A stretch of 64,000 bases of DNA from Dama dama (taxonomy: Eukaryota > Chordata > Mammalia > Artiodactyla > Cervidae), in NCBI RefSeq assembly GCF_033118175.1, contig NC_083693.1, positions 20,800,481-20,864,480 on the forward strand. Reading direction: 5' to 3'. Under the pieces are notes generated by a model. The model saw nothing but the letters and a program-made list of their open reading frames with translations. It was not told the origin of the DNA and searched no databases. The translations under genes were made by a program, and so were the position numbers. Shown one piece after another: positions 1 through 10,745 of the stretch (its first letter is position 1; each line of letters begins with the position of its first letter).

Positions 1-521
1 AGAAGAGTTATGACCAAACTAGACAGCTTATTAAAAATCAGAGACATTACCTTGCCAACAAAGGTCCATCTAGTCAAAGCCATGGTTTTTCCAGTAGTCA
101 CGTATGGATGTGAGAATTGGAATATAAAGAAAGCTGAGTGCCCAAGAATTGATGCTTTTGAACTGTGGTGTCAAAGAACTCTTGAGAATTGCTTGGACTG
201 CAAGGAGATCCAAGCAGGCCATTCTAAAGAAGATCAGTCCTGAATATTCATTGGAAGGACTGATGTTGAAACTGAAACTCCAAAACTTCTGCCACCTGAT
301 GCAAAGAACTGACTCATTTGAAAAGACCATGATCCTTGAAAGATTGGAGGTGGGAGGAGAAGGGGCCGACAGAGGATGAGGTTGTTGGACGGCATCACCG
401 ACTCAATGGACAGTATTTGAGTGAGCTCTGGGAGCTGGTGATGGACAGGGAGGCCTGGCGTGATGCAGTACATGGGGTCACAAAGAGTTGGACACGACTG
501 TGCAACTGAACTGAACTGAAA
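1..521 (+). mobile_element. BovB LINE, 3' end (enters from the window edge)
   Basis: The stretch is colinear with the last half kilobase of BovB, a ruminant non-LTR retrotransposon. The C-terminal part of the ORF2 protein can be read in pieces (a segment like VTYGCENW near 100-120), but the frame is broken near 240 and stops follow. It ends in the typical gaactgaactgaa tail at about 510-521. It is a dead, 5'-incomplete copy and may continue to the left of the window. Confidence 0.93.
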
Positions 522-599
522 CCCAAATCCTAAATGGTGCAGTTTCAAATGAGATGAGTCAAAGTGGAAAAAGCAAAGACTTGAGGTTTTCAGGCTCCT

Positions 600-755
600 C
601 ATTCAAATTCCGAGTTACTAGCTTGAGACCTAAGGCAAAATAGTAAAGCTTCCGAACCTCAGTTTCCTCATCTGTGCACTGGTGCTTACAATATAGAACT
701 CATTTCTCAGGTTGTTATAAGGATAAAGTGAGGTAGTGAATAGTTTCTGGTAGAT
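600..755 (+). mobile_element. MIR SINE
   Basis: The core reads cctcagtttcctcatctgt, followed by a diverged ggttgtt-aaggat-aaa segment, in the order of the 3' half of the mammal-wide MIR SINE. It is old and degraded, and the borders are approximate. Confidence 0.6.
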
Positions 756-1917
756 AGAAATTAAAATTATAATAAAATCTTAATAGAAGAAAGTTTTGGA
801 AGTTCTCTCCAATGTATAACTACCTAGAAGATCCCATTTAAAGGTGGAGTCAAGCTATTTCTGACCCAGTCCATTTGTTTTATGCACTGCCAGCAATATC
901 ATTGTAGCGGAAAACATATTTCATGGTGTTCTGGGTGGTTGAAGTAGCACTTAGACACATGTGCACTAATTCCAGGTCAGCAAGAAAGATCCAAAGCACC
1001 CTGACAAGACCCAACTGACCCCTTTTAACTCTTGAGTAAAATGTTATTTTACTCACTGAAGAAACTGCAGCAAATGAAACTAAATCTCCAAGAAGAATAA
1101 AAATGCCAGGGAAGGGAAAAACTCTCTTCTGACAGCACTCCAAGCCTCTAGATTTTAGTTATTGTTTTTTAATAAGAATGCAGAGCATCAAGTGTGCTTT
1201 CCATTTCCCCACAATTTCAAAATTATGACATATATTACATGCATCCTAGTTTGTCCTTTTCTGCTACCTTCTTTCTTCTTTCAGGATTGAGAGAATATTT
1301 ACACGGAATTTCCAAGATCCTAAGTGTGTCTTTAACATAAGGTAAACATAATGGACCATGTGTTTGGGATAGGAGTAGGAAGTGCAGGGACTTCTTTTGG
1401 TTCCAAAGAACAGAAATTTAGCTGCGTGACTTCAGGAGAAGGGGGAAGAGAGAGATAGTTACTCAGAGAGACTGAAACAGGAAAGTAGGCTGAAACTGAC
1501 ATGCTCTTAAACCAACTGACTCCTCTGGGTTCCATACACTCTTCCTTGCCTCTCTCCCTTTAAAGGTTTTCATCTACTTTCTTCATCAAATAATATCCTT
1601 TGGAACAGTGCAAAAAATACTAACCCCAGAATTTTGTGACCCTGACTCTGAACCCTTTTGATAGAATCATTACTATTAATATGAATATCCTTTTCTGTAT
1701 CATGATGTAGAGTTCACCAAAATTTTTATACCTACTTTTTCATTCTTCAGAGTGTACTTTCTCTAGTTCTTAATTGGAATTCATCATGGTTAGACTCTAA
1801 ATTAGTACATGATCTGTGAAGATTCAAAATCTTCATGAAAATTTAATATCTCAAAAAAAGAAAAAAACAAGGCATAACTCTTGGAACAAGATACCTTCAT
1901 ACTACTCTCAGTAAAAG
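756..1917. other. Unique AT-rich DNA, no gene seen
   Basis: I see no repeat and no credible reading frame longer than 87 codons here. The open frames on the minus strand at 880-1143 and 1332-1535 look like chance and have no recognisable domain. Confidence 0.5.
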
Positions 1918-1930
1918 TCAAAGCCTAGTG

Positions 1931-2151
1931 GGACTTCCCTGGTGGCCCAAGTGGTTAACACTTCACCTTTCAATTTAGGGGGTATGGGTTTGATCCCTGG
2001 TTGGAGAGCTAAGATCCCACATGTCTAACTGCTAGAAAACCCAAAAACATAAAAACAGAAGCAATATTATAACAATTTTAGTAAAGATTTTAAAAATGGT
2101 CCACATCAAAAAAAAAAAGAAAGAAAAACAAAACAAAAGCTTGAAAAAAAA
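1931..2151 (+). mobile_element. CHR-2-type cetartiodactyl SINE
   Basis: The head reads gacttccctggtggcccaag, then a tRNA-Glu-like B-box region (gtttgatccctgg), then ctaagatcccacatg and an A-rich tail holding atggtccacatc. The copy is flanked by a 13-base target duplication, 1918-1930 and 2152-2164, with one mismatch. That fixes both ends and the orientation. Confidence 0.9.
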
Positions 2152-2164
2152 TCAAAGCCGAGTG

Positions 2165-3650
2165 TCTCATTTATACTCATTCCACAATGAATTCTCATTC
2201 TCTCTGCAGTGCTCTCTTTCACTAACATTGCCATCAACCATCACTTTTGAGTTTTCTCAAAGTAATGGTCAAAGTATTAGATGGCTTAAGGATCATGGAC
2301 TTCATGTCTCAAACAATTGAGCAGGGACTGGATGGCCCCCTTTGATTCGGTTGCCATATGTCAGTGTTTCCTGTCAGTCCTGGAACGCCACACCTTTCTC
2401 TGTATCACCCACGTCCTGCCTTTCTTTTCCTGACTTGGGAAGTATGACTTCCGTCAGCCTCTTTGGGGAATTAGCTGCCATTCTCCTGTTGATGTCTGTT
2501 TGCTTATCAACTTCTCAGGGAGGTTTTTGTTCATTAGTCAGGAGGAAACGCTGATCCATAAAGCACATGTGTCCATTCTTGGTGGCAATGGTCAGTAGAG
2601 CATCAAAAGATGTCCTAAACATGAGTGATAATCAAGTTGTTTCAAGTTGCTGAAGACTGGAGATGGCACATAATAGAAAAAATAAATAAAATCACACAAA
2701 CCAATTATAAAATTTTAGGAAACAAGAGCATATTTTTAAAGTCAGAATTAAATTCAGTTAAGTCTTCATCTATTTATAAAGATTTAGGGGAAAATGATAT
2801 CATTTGCAAAGTGATATTTTATCAATTCAGCACCTCCTTTTTCATGTTGAAAAACAACCTAAATAGCTGATACATGAAAATGAATGGATTTCCTCATCAT
2901 ATTTTTAAGACTACAAACCAATAGCATGACACATACAATGAATTCACGTTTCATTTTCCAAAAGGGAGGATATTTTATATTAGTCATTTTCTTAAAATTA
3001 CAAGCAAAATATGCCCCTCTTCTTGAAAAAAAAGTTTGTAAGAACTGAGGCTAGATGGAAATAAGTCACTGGAACAAACAATTTTATGATTATTTCAACA
3101 TTCCAATGTCTTCAGGTGCCAGTGAAAAACATTTCTCACCGTTCAATAGCCAGACAAAACAACATGGTTTATGACTTCCCACAACTCTAGGATATGTTCT
3201 TCCAATTATTCCCTTTTAAAAGCAAGTAATAAAATAGCAACAGAGTGAGGATGTATCATTCTGCACTCCAGTGGATGAGTAGAAAAGCCTATGTAAGGAT
3301 TTCTAACACCTTTAATTAGGCTCCCAAATAAAAAGGTTATGTGAATATCTTTTGTGATGCAGTTTTGTCAATAAAAGAGAAAAAAATCATTTTCCTTATG
3401 ACCTATCTGAATGAAGTGATTCTTCATGGTGCCTTAGCTGATAATTTGGGCTTACCTTCATCATTGCTCTTGTCATTGATCACTCTCCTAGTAGAATAAT
3501 AGCAAAAGTATGATGGTATGGTCTTGTAGTGGTCAGAAAATAAAAATAAATATTTCTTGAATGCATGAGTGATTTTCAAAGGAATTAAAAGTACCCTGTT
3601 TGTCTTATTAAGAAATATACAGAAGATTTTACCACAAGTGCTACACTCTA
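2165..3650. other. Unique sequence, no gene seen
   Basis: Mostly AT-rich single-copy-looking DNA. The small frames at 2342-2554 (+) and 3424-3666 (-) lack codon bias, domains or splice context that would support a gene. Confidence 0.5.
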
Positions 3651-3651
3651 T

Positions 3652-3782
3652 GTTGCTGCTATTCAATCGCTAAGTCGTGTCCAACTCTGTGAGTCCAAGG
3701 ATTGCAGCACACCAGGCTTCCCTGTCCTTCACTATCTCCCAGAGTTTGCTCAAACTCATGTCTATTGAGTCGGTGATACTAT
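3652..3782 (-). mobile_element. BovB-derived 3' fragment
   Basis: On the minus strand it reads as BovB 3' end: caccgactcaatagacatga, gagcaaactctgggagatag, then the gtcggaca-like tail region. It abuts a Bov-tA SINE in the same orientation at about 3790, so the 5' part is missing. A (GCT)n-like stub at the left is the element's tail. Confidence 0.8.
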
Positions 3783-3789
3783 ACTCTAA

Positions 3790-4005
3790 CGCTAAGTCAC
3801 TTCAAGCATGTCAGACTCTTTGCGACCCAATGGACTATAGCCCGCCAGGTTCCTCTGTCCATGGGATTCTCCAGGCAAGAATACTGGAGTGGGTTGCCAT
3901 TTCCTCCTGCAGAGGATCTTCCAGACCCAAGGACTGAACCCACGTCTCCTGTGTCTCCTGCATTGCAGGTTGATTTTTTTTAGCACTGAGCCACCTGGGA
4001 AGCCC
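3790..4005 (-). mobile_element. Bov-tA SINE
   Basis: The full SINE body lies antisense, from a gctaagtcacttcaagca tail side to the gagccacctgggaagccc head at 4005. Bov-tA is a tRNA-Glu head fused to a BovB-like 3' end and is mobilised by BovB. Confidence 0.92.
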
Positions 4006-4013
4006 TAATGGAG

Positions 4014-4233
4014 TTTTTTTTTTTTTTGAAAGTCACTTAGTCATGTTGTGACCCCATAAACTATACAGTCCATGGAATTCTCTAGGCCAGAGTACTGGAG
4101 TGGGTAGCCTTTCCCTTCTCCAGGGGATCTTCCCAACCTAGGGATCGAACCCAGGCATTGCAGGGGATCTTCCCAACCTAGGGATCAAACATTGCAGGGG
4201 GATTCTTTACCAGCTGAGCCACAAGGGAAGCCC
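4014..4233 (-). mobile_element. Bov-tA SINE with an internal 40-base duplication
   Basis: An antisense SINE with a poly-T (tail) stretch at its left and a gagccacaagggaagccc head at the right. A 7-base target duplication, aatggag, lies at 4007-4013 and 4234-4240. The segment 4121-4160 (ggggatcttcccaacctagg and onward) is repeated directly at 4161-4196, so the B-box side is present twice. Confidence 0.88.
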
Positions 4234-4240
4234 AATGGAG

Positions 4241-4765
4241 CCTTAGCCTCTGTTAAAACAGAAAATTATGAAAGTTAGACTGAAACATGCCCAGTAAAAC
4301 ATGGCATATCTTTCCTTATTGGAACTATTTAAAATTTACATATGATTCTATACAAGAACTGGATAAGCAAATGAAAAATATGTAAAGAGTAAATTTATTA
4401 TAGTGGTGGAGTTTTTACACAGACATGTATTATATCTTAGTACAAAATTAAAAGAAAAATAAAAGACTTGAGATAAGGAGGAATAAATGGACTAAGATCA
4501 AGTGTTCCAGGAGTCCAGAACCTGAGAACCAAGAGACAAAACCATAGGCTCCAAGCAGAAGATAAAGAAGGGAGGCCTCTGTCACACACAGACTCAGCTG
4601 AGACCCTCAGGTAACATCATTCACTTACCTCCGTGTCCAGTTGTGTTTTCCTGGAATCCCAAGACTGCCATTTGGCTTTTGTCTCAGCTTGCTGATCCTC
4701 ATCACCATGAGGATTCTCCCCTGTCATAACCCTTACTGTATTTTTTATGTTCCCACTCCTAAGTA
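4241..4765. other. Unique sequence, no gene seen
   Basis: No repeat family recognised. A minus-strand frame at 4617-4895 runs into the neighbouring SINE and is not a gene. Confidence 0.45.
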
Positions 4766-4767
4766 CT

Positions 4768-4978
4768 AGGCTTTCCTGGTGGATCAGCAGTAAAGAATCT
4801 GCCTGCCAAAGCAGGAGATGCAGGTTTGATCTCTGGGTCAGGAAGATTCCCTCAAGAAGGAAATGGCAACCCACTCCAGTATTCTTGCCTGGCAAAACCC
4901 ATGCACAGAGGAGCCTGGTGGGCTATCATCCATGGAATCGCAAAGAGTTGAACACAACTGAGTGTCTAAACAACAACA
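4768..4978 (+). mobile_element. Bov-tA SINE, sense
   Basis: Begins ctttcctggtggatcagcag and runs through gcaaatggcaacccactccag-type sequence to acacaactgagtgtctaaac. It is a complete head-to-tail copy. It faces the two antisense SINEs at 3790-4233 and could pair with them in RNA. Confidence 0.92.
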
Positions 4979-5194
4979 GCAACCCGAAGTTGCAGTACCT
5001 TTCTGGAGGAAGTCACTGTATTGGGTAGAAGTGACCACTACAGAGTCACACTACTCAAACCCAATGGGACTGTCAGAACTGATGACTGACAGTCATCAAT
5101 ATCTGTTTACTCTCTACTTCAGTTTCCACCATAACTCTTGTAAATATCTTCTTCACCCTTTATGATAAGAGGCATGTGCCCTCAAGAATGTGGC

Positions 5195-5375
5195 CCGGCA
5201 GAGGATGGTTTTTCAATCAGAGAGACCTGAGTTCAGTTTCTGGTTCTTTAGCTATAATCATATAGATGCAAGTAAGTTACTTTCCCTCTGAAAGCCTCAG
5301 TATTGTTTCATAAGAAAAGGTAATACAGCCCATTTTTTTCAGTGCTGTTCTGAGGCTGAATCATAGCAGGGGTTC
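5195..5375 (+). mobile_element. MIR SINE, old
   Basis: Segments such as gacctgagttcagtttctgg, aagtaagttactttccctctg and gcctcag keep the MIR order, with heavy divergence. Borders approximate. Confidence 0.5.
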
Positions 5376-5387
5376 AGTTAAGACTAT

Positions 5388-5620
5388 TACTGTGTGTGTG
5401 CTTGTGCTCAGTAGCTAAGCCGTGTCTGACTCTCTGAGACCCTATGGGCTATAGCCCTCCAGACTCCTCTGTCCTTGGAATTTTCCAGACAAGAATACTG
5501 GAGTGAGTTGCCATTTCCATCTCCAGGGGATATTGCAGACTCAGGGATCTAACCAACAGTTCTTTCATCTCCTGCATCAGCAGGCAGATTCTTTACCACT
5601 GCTCCATCAAAAAAAGCCTC
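5388..5620 (-). mobile_element. Bov-tA SINE, diverged
   Basis: Antisense copy: a gctaagccgtgtctgactc tail side, then ggagtgagttgccatttcc, ending in a degraded head (accactgctccatc) near 5615. More diverged than most copies here. Confidence 0.87.
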
Positions 5621-5930
5621 TATAGTATTATTTTCAAAAGACTATAAGTCTGATAGCAGTGGGGCTACAGGTGCTGGTGGGAATGAAAAGGGGTTGTCAA
5701 ATTGGAAATCAATTGTTGATATCTAGGAGCTGAATGGGTGTGAGAAAGTGAGTGGGGTCAGAGGTAGTCCAAAGTTTTCAAACTCAGAGATAGGACAGCG
5801 ATGTTTTTGTGCCTCTGAAGCAAATCAAACAAAAAACAAGCAAACAACAACAACAAAAAAAGCTATGTAGCTGACTAACTGAATAAGTAAATAAATTGTT
5901 GGGATTTGTGAGAGAAGGGTAGTGAGTTGT
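5621..5930. other. Unique sequence, no gene seen
   Basis: Contains a short CAA-rich tract near 5825-5860. Nothing else recognised. Confidence 0.4.
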
Positions 5931-5940
5931 CATTTTTTTA

Positions 5941-6834
5941 GCTCCTCGTTCCATCATGAGAAACGCTGGGCTGGAAGAAGCACAAGCTGGAATCAAGATT
6001 GCCTGGAGAAATATTAATAACCTGAGATATGCAGATGACACCCACCTTTATGGCAGAAAGTGAAGAGGAACTAAAAAGCCTTTTGATGAAAGTGAAAGAA
6101 GAGAGTCAAAAAGTTGGCTTAAAGCTCAACATTCAGAAAACTAAGATCATGGCGTCTTGTCCCATCACTTCATGGGAAATAGATGGGGAAACAGTGGAAA
6201 CAGTGTCAGACTTTGTTTTTTGGGGGCTCCAAAATCACTGCAGATGGTGATTGCAGCCATGAAATTAAAAGACACTTACTCCTTGGAAGGAAAGTTATGA
6301 CCAACCTAGACAGCATATTAAAAAGCAGAGACAAAAAAAAAAAGCAGAGACATTACTTTGCCAACAAAGGTCCGTCTGGTCAAGGCTATGGTTTTTCCAG
6401 TGGTCAGGTATGGATGTGAGAGTTGGACTGTGAAGGAAGCTGAGCGCTGAAAAATTGATGCTTTTGAACTGTGGTGTTGGAGAAGACTGTTGAGAGTCCT
6501 TTGGACTGCAAGGAGATCCAACCAGTCCATCCTAAAGGAGATCGGTCCTGGGTGTTCATTGGAAGGACTGATGCTGAAGCTGAGACTCCAATACTTTGGC
6601 CACCTCATGCAAAGAGTTGACTCACTGGAAAAGACCCTGATGCTGGGAGGGATTGGGGACAGGAGGAGAAGGGGATGACAGAGGATGAGATGGCTGGATG
6701 GCATCACTGACTCGATGGACATGAGTTTGAGTAAACTCCAGGAGTTGGTGATGGATAGGGAGGCCTGGCATGCTGTGATTCATGGGGTCACAAAGAGTTG
6801 GACACGACTGAGCGACTGAACTGAACTGAACTGA
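5941..6834 (+). mobile_element. BovB LINE, 3' 0.9 kb with reverse transcriptase remnant
   Basis: The longest BovB copy with RT sequence in the window. It starts inside the reverse transcriptase domain: codons at 6028-6039 give YADD, the catalytic metal-binding motif. One extra base directly after it shifts the frame, so the following LINE peptide (KSLLMKVKEESQKVGLKLN) is out of phase with the motif. More indels occur near 6215, and an A-rich repeat of aaaagcagagac lies at 6320-6345. It ends in gaactgaactgaactga, with a weak AT-rich target duplication (catttttt / cattttta). It cannot encode an enzyme. Confidence 0.93.
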
Positions 6835-6845
6835 TTCCATTTTTA

Positions 6846-7480
6846 CCCTCCTTCTCTCCCACAAGGAAAAGGTGCTTGTTTCCCTGCAAGAAAAGTTGTT
6901 TAGTCTTGACCCATGTTCTTGATTTCACTTGCTCCTCTGTCCACTCCTTCCATCAAACCCCCTGTACCTCCCCATTCTCTTTGGTTCCCCCTTTCTGCTG
7001 AGGAGCCCCGAGACTGTTTTCATTTATGCACAAATCCCTGCATTGAGAAAGTTCCCCTTGGGTCTTCAGAAGTAGCTACCATATTTTCTTTTTTCACTGA
7101 AGCCTCCCAGGACTTCTGTAAAAATCCACCACATCTTCGTCACCCAATCACATCTTGATTTCTTTTCTCTGATTTCCACTGTCATGAATAATCAAAACAT
7201 GTACTCTTTCAAAGTTCCACCTTGTGACTTCCTTTTCCCCAGATGCATGTCTTTTGTTAATTTACATTTTCCCTGGTGTATCTCCTTAGTGTGGAACATA
7301 TTTAATACAATCATCTTCTTAAAATCCTCTCCTTCCAGTTAATTCTGTATTTGTCAGTGTTTTCCCCTCCAGTTTCTTTATCTCATTTAAATAGCTCCCA
7401 TTAGTTGTGTGGCTAAGTGGACATGCTAGAATCCAAAACATTTTATTTCTGTGTTCTTTGACATAGAAACTTGAGCTTCA
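6846..7480. other. Unique pyrimidine-rich sequence
   Basis: An 81-codon plus-strand frame at 6913-7158 has no recognisable motif and no supporting splice or promoter context. No repeat assigned. Confidence 0.45.
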
Positions 7481-7484
7481 CTAG

Positions 7485-7690
7485 GATAGAATTTCCCTTC
7501 TGTAAAATGGGGATAATTTTCATATATATATATTAAAACTATTATATATGTGTGTGTGTGTATATACATATATGTGTGTGTGTATATATATATATATATA
7601 TAGTATTGTAAGGATTAAATAAAATAACCTGCATCATAGATTTTTACCCAAAGAAGCTGTCTATAAATGTTAATAATATTACTGTTATCC
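7485..7690 (+). mobile_element. MIR SINE split by a microsatellite
   Basis: The left part has ttctgtaaaatggggataat. The right part has gtattgtaaggattaaataa. In an intact MIR these are close neighbours, but here an AT/GT microsatellite of about 80 bases separates them. Confidence 0.65.
7522..7602. repeat. Compound (AT)n/(GT)n microsatellite
   Basis: Alternating blocks of at, gt and at dinucleotides. It has grown inside the MIR and is probably polymorphic in length. Confidence 0.9.
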
Positions 7691-7744
7691 TCTTCTTTTA
7701 AGTCTTTATTGAACTGGTTACAATATTGCTTCTGTTTTATGTTT

Positions 7745-7858
7745 TGATTTTTTGACCATGAAGCATGTGGGATCTTAGTTCCCTGATCAGGGATTGAACT
7801 TGCATCTCCTGCATTGAAAGGCGAAGTCTTAACCACTGGACTACCACCAGGGAAGTCC
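7745..7858 (-). mobile_element. CHR-2-type SINE, head portion
   Basis: Antisense: gtgggatcttagttccctga, then gggattgaacttgcatctcc, closing with accaccagggaagtcc at 7858. This is the tRNA-related half of the element. The tail half is unclear. Confidence 0.85.
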
Positions 7859-8560
7859 TCTCTTCTCTTTTTTAATTATATTATGAAAGATTCTTGCAGA
7901 ATTCCTTATTTAAGATCAAGAACACGTGGTACTACCATGCAAAATTTTACCTCTTTTGGTGAACAGTTGGAGCTAATAAATCGGTTATGATCTTTTCAAC
8001 AATATTTGCAATGTTGTCTGAAAGACACTATAGCAGAGTAATATCTAAATTTTTCTATATATTTAACTCAAGTAAATACATTAATAGCAATTGGTTTTTT
8101 ATTATTCAAATAACTCTCTTTGTTTAGAGATCATGATCATTAGGTTTTTTTATCATTCATCTCCTTAGACAGATTAGGAAGTATAAAGCCTGTCCTTCTC
8201 TATAATAAATAAGGCAGAATAATATGCTTACTGACTTCCCCCCATGGAATCTCAAATAGTACCCATGAGAAAGTAATAATAAAAGTCAGGTTAGAATTGG
8301 TACCCAGTTGGCTCCAGATGAGCTTGACTCATTATCTTGAGCTGCCAGTCAGGAATGGAGGTTGTGGCTCCCCAGCTCTGCCTCTGCAGATGTTACACAT
8401 CAGAAAAGTTGCACATTCAGGCTGAGCATGCCAGTAGTAGGGATAATACCACTTTGTTCAGCATTGCTTTTGAAGGTAGGGGAGCTTTAGTGTAAGACCT
8501 ATTGATTTTATTTATCTGAGGGATACATCTTATCAAAATAAAAATCTCAAAATGTCTTAC
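7859..8560. other. Unique sequence, no gene seen
   Basis: AT-rich, with no frame or repeat that I can support. Confidence 0.4.
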
Positions 8561-9580
8561 CTGGGTTAGATAAAGGAGATGTCCCCAAATCAGTAGACTC
8601 AGTGCAAATCCTCCAAGTTCTCATTTGCCTTCAGATGTCTTCAAATATCACCTTATTGAAACAACTTCCTAAACTTGTTTTTTGTAGAAAAGAGAGAAGT
8701 TCATCAAGATAAACTCTTTTCTACAGTGAGAGTCTAGCGCACTTTTCTTCTGAAGTGTCTCCTCACTTCACTTACTCAGCATTTTCCTCTCCTCCCTTCT
8801 TCCAGATTAACCAGCTCTATACAGAAAGACACTAAGGTTCAGTCCTCCAGCCTTAAAACCTCACAGACACGGTCAATAACTCCCCTTTCTTCCTATAAAA
8901 TACAAGTTGTATCAGTCACCAAGTCCCCTTGATTTTATAATTGATACTCTCACATACCTTTAGTTTCTTCTGTCTTTAATTTAATTCAGATCCTTTCTTA
9001 TCATCTTATGACTGGAAAATAATGAAAACTTCATAACTGTCTTCCCTCTTCAATCATTCCTGGAGGAGTAATTGATCTAAGATTACTTTCCATCATCTTT
9101 GCCCTTTCAAAGACCACATATCCTTAGAATGAAAAACAGGTTGACATTCAGAATCTCTGACCAGTGGTTCCAGACTATTACAAACTCATACCTCCCACCA
9201 TTCCGATGCATAAATTCTAGGTTCTGTTTAACCTCTCACATAAACCTGCTTTTTGCCTTTGCATACTCCTCATACAACAAACTAAAAATGCCAGCCACTC
9301 TCCTCTCTGTCTTTTAGCTACTATTCCTTCTCCAGAACCAAATACAGATTTCACCTTTTTTATGAATCTTCTCTAATCATTCAGCCAGATTTTTTTCTTC
9401 CTATAATTTTTCAGCTTTTACTCTCTATATGTCTAGTAGATTTTTCAAGCCTATCAGTTTCATTTCTCCATATAATCTTTAACTTCCTTGATGATAACAT
9501 CTACTTCTTATACCTTTGGAATCTCTCTGAGGAGCTTGCATTATATTAGACATATTGTTTAAAGTAAGTATTTAAACTCC
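8560..9580 (+). mobile_element. L2 LINE remnants
   Basis: Diverged pieces follow the order of the L2 3' region: cttcaaatatcaccttattg near 8640, tgactggaaaataatgaaaa near 9010, tttgcctttgcatactcctc near 9255, and acttccttgatgataacatc near 9482. The 72-codon frame at 9099-9317 falls inside and is not a gene. The assignment rests on resemblance only. Confidence 0.5.
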
Positions 9581-9827
9581 AAGGGATGACTGAGAACATT
9601 AAGATAGATTGATCACATCAGAAAGATCAAACTTAGAGTCTAAATAATAAAATACTCCCTAATCAGGGAGGCTGATATGGTAATACAGGTTATTCAAAGG
9701 AGCAGTGCAGAAGTGCAAGCACTGATATGAACTTGTCCATGAATTGCACACGTCCTGGGAAAATTCATCTTATGTATCTCCTAAAATCCAGTTGTGTCAC
9801 AGTTCCACTGATAAATGGAGAATGCAT

Positions 9828-10050
9828 GTGTGTGTGTGCTCAGTCACTAAGTCTTGGCCAACTCTTTGCGATCCCATGGACTGTAGACTGCCAGGCTCCT
9901 CTGTTCCTGGGATTTCCCAGGCAAGAATACTGGAGTGGGTTGCTATGCCCTTCTCAAGGGAATCTTCCTGACCCAGGAATCAAACCCTCATTCCTGTGTC
10001 TCCTGCACTGGAAAGCAGATTCTTTACCACTGAGCCACCTGGGAAGCCTA
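9828..10050 (-). mobile_element. Bov-tA SINE
   Basis: Antisense, full length, head gagccacctgggaagcct at the right. Target duplication gagaatgcat at 9818-9827 and 10051-10060 (10 of 10). A short GT run marks the tail side. Confidence 0.94.
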
Positions 10051-10129
10051 GAGAATGCATATAGAAGGCAAAATGCACAGCAGTTTTTACCAAATTGTCA
10101 GTTATTTTTGTACACTAAAATCACAGTAT

Positions 10130-10745
10130 ATTCTGTAATTTTCTATCCAAGATTGTATTCCTCCAAAATGGTTCAGCGATTATGGAAAAGGATTTGGCAG
10201 TTTCTCAAAAAGTGAAATATAGAATTATCACATGAATCAGCCATTCTATTCCTTTGTATGGACTCAAAAGAATTGAAGATAGTTATTCAAACAAACTCAC
10301 GTGCACACATGTTTATAGTGGCACTATACACAAGAGCTAAAGGTGCAAACAACTTAAATGCCCACCAGTCAATGAGTGGACCAACCAGTTGGGGCATATC
10401 TATACAATGGAGTATTATTTAGCAGCCAAAATAAATGAGGTACTGATGCATGCTACAATGTGGAGGAAACTCCAATTTTGCTATGTGAAAGAAGCCAGAC
10501 ACTGAAGTTTACATAGTATATGATTAAATTTATATGCAATATTTGGAACAGGTGAATCTGTAGAGACAGAAGGCATATTGGTAGGTGCCAGGGTCTGGAT
10601 GGGGAAGAATGAGGAGAAACTGCTAGCAGATATTCTTTTGGAGTATTAAAAATATTTTGAAACCAGATAGAGGTGGTGGTGGTATAGCATCATGAATATT
10701 AGAATTATTAATTTTGTGTGAACTTCACCTCAACAACAAAAACAT
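10130..10745 (+). mobile_element. L1M-type LINE-1 3' end
   Basis: Carries the conserved mammalian L1 landmark run: caatggagtattatttagca, then gaaagaagccagacac, gatgggg-aagaatgagg, and a terminal ttcacctcaacaacaaaaac. This is the 3' end of ORF2 and the 3' UTR of an old L1. The preceding SINE and this L1 share a 162-codon chance frame (9727-10215). Confidence 0.85.

Noticed and set aside
4768..4978. Bov-tA heads as tRNA-Glu genes
   Set aside because: The heads are too diverged from tRNA-Glu, lack a cloverleaf and are followed by the SINE body. They are SINEs, here and at all other copies.
6318..6722. 134-codon minus-strand frame
   Set aside because: It is the antisense of the BovB 3' end. The same kind of frame appears at every BovB copy (22716, 46467, 234).
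9727..10215. 162-codon plus-strand frame, the longest in the window
   Set aside because: It runs from unique DNA through an antisense Bov-tA into an L1 3' end. The composition is that of the repeats and no domain is visible.
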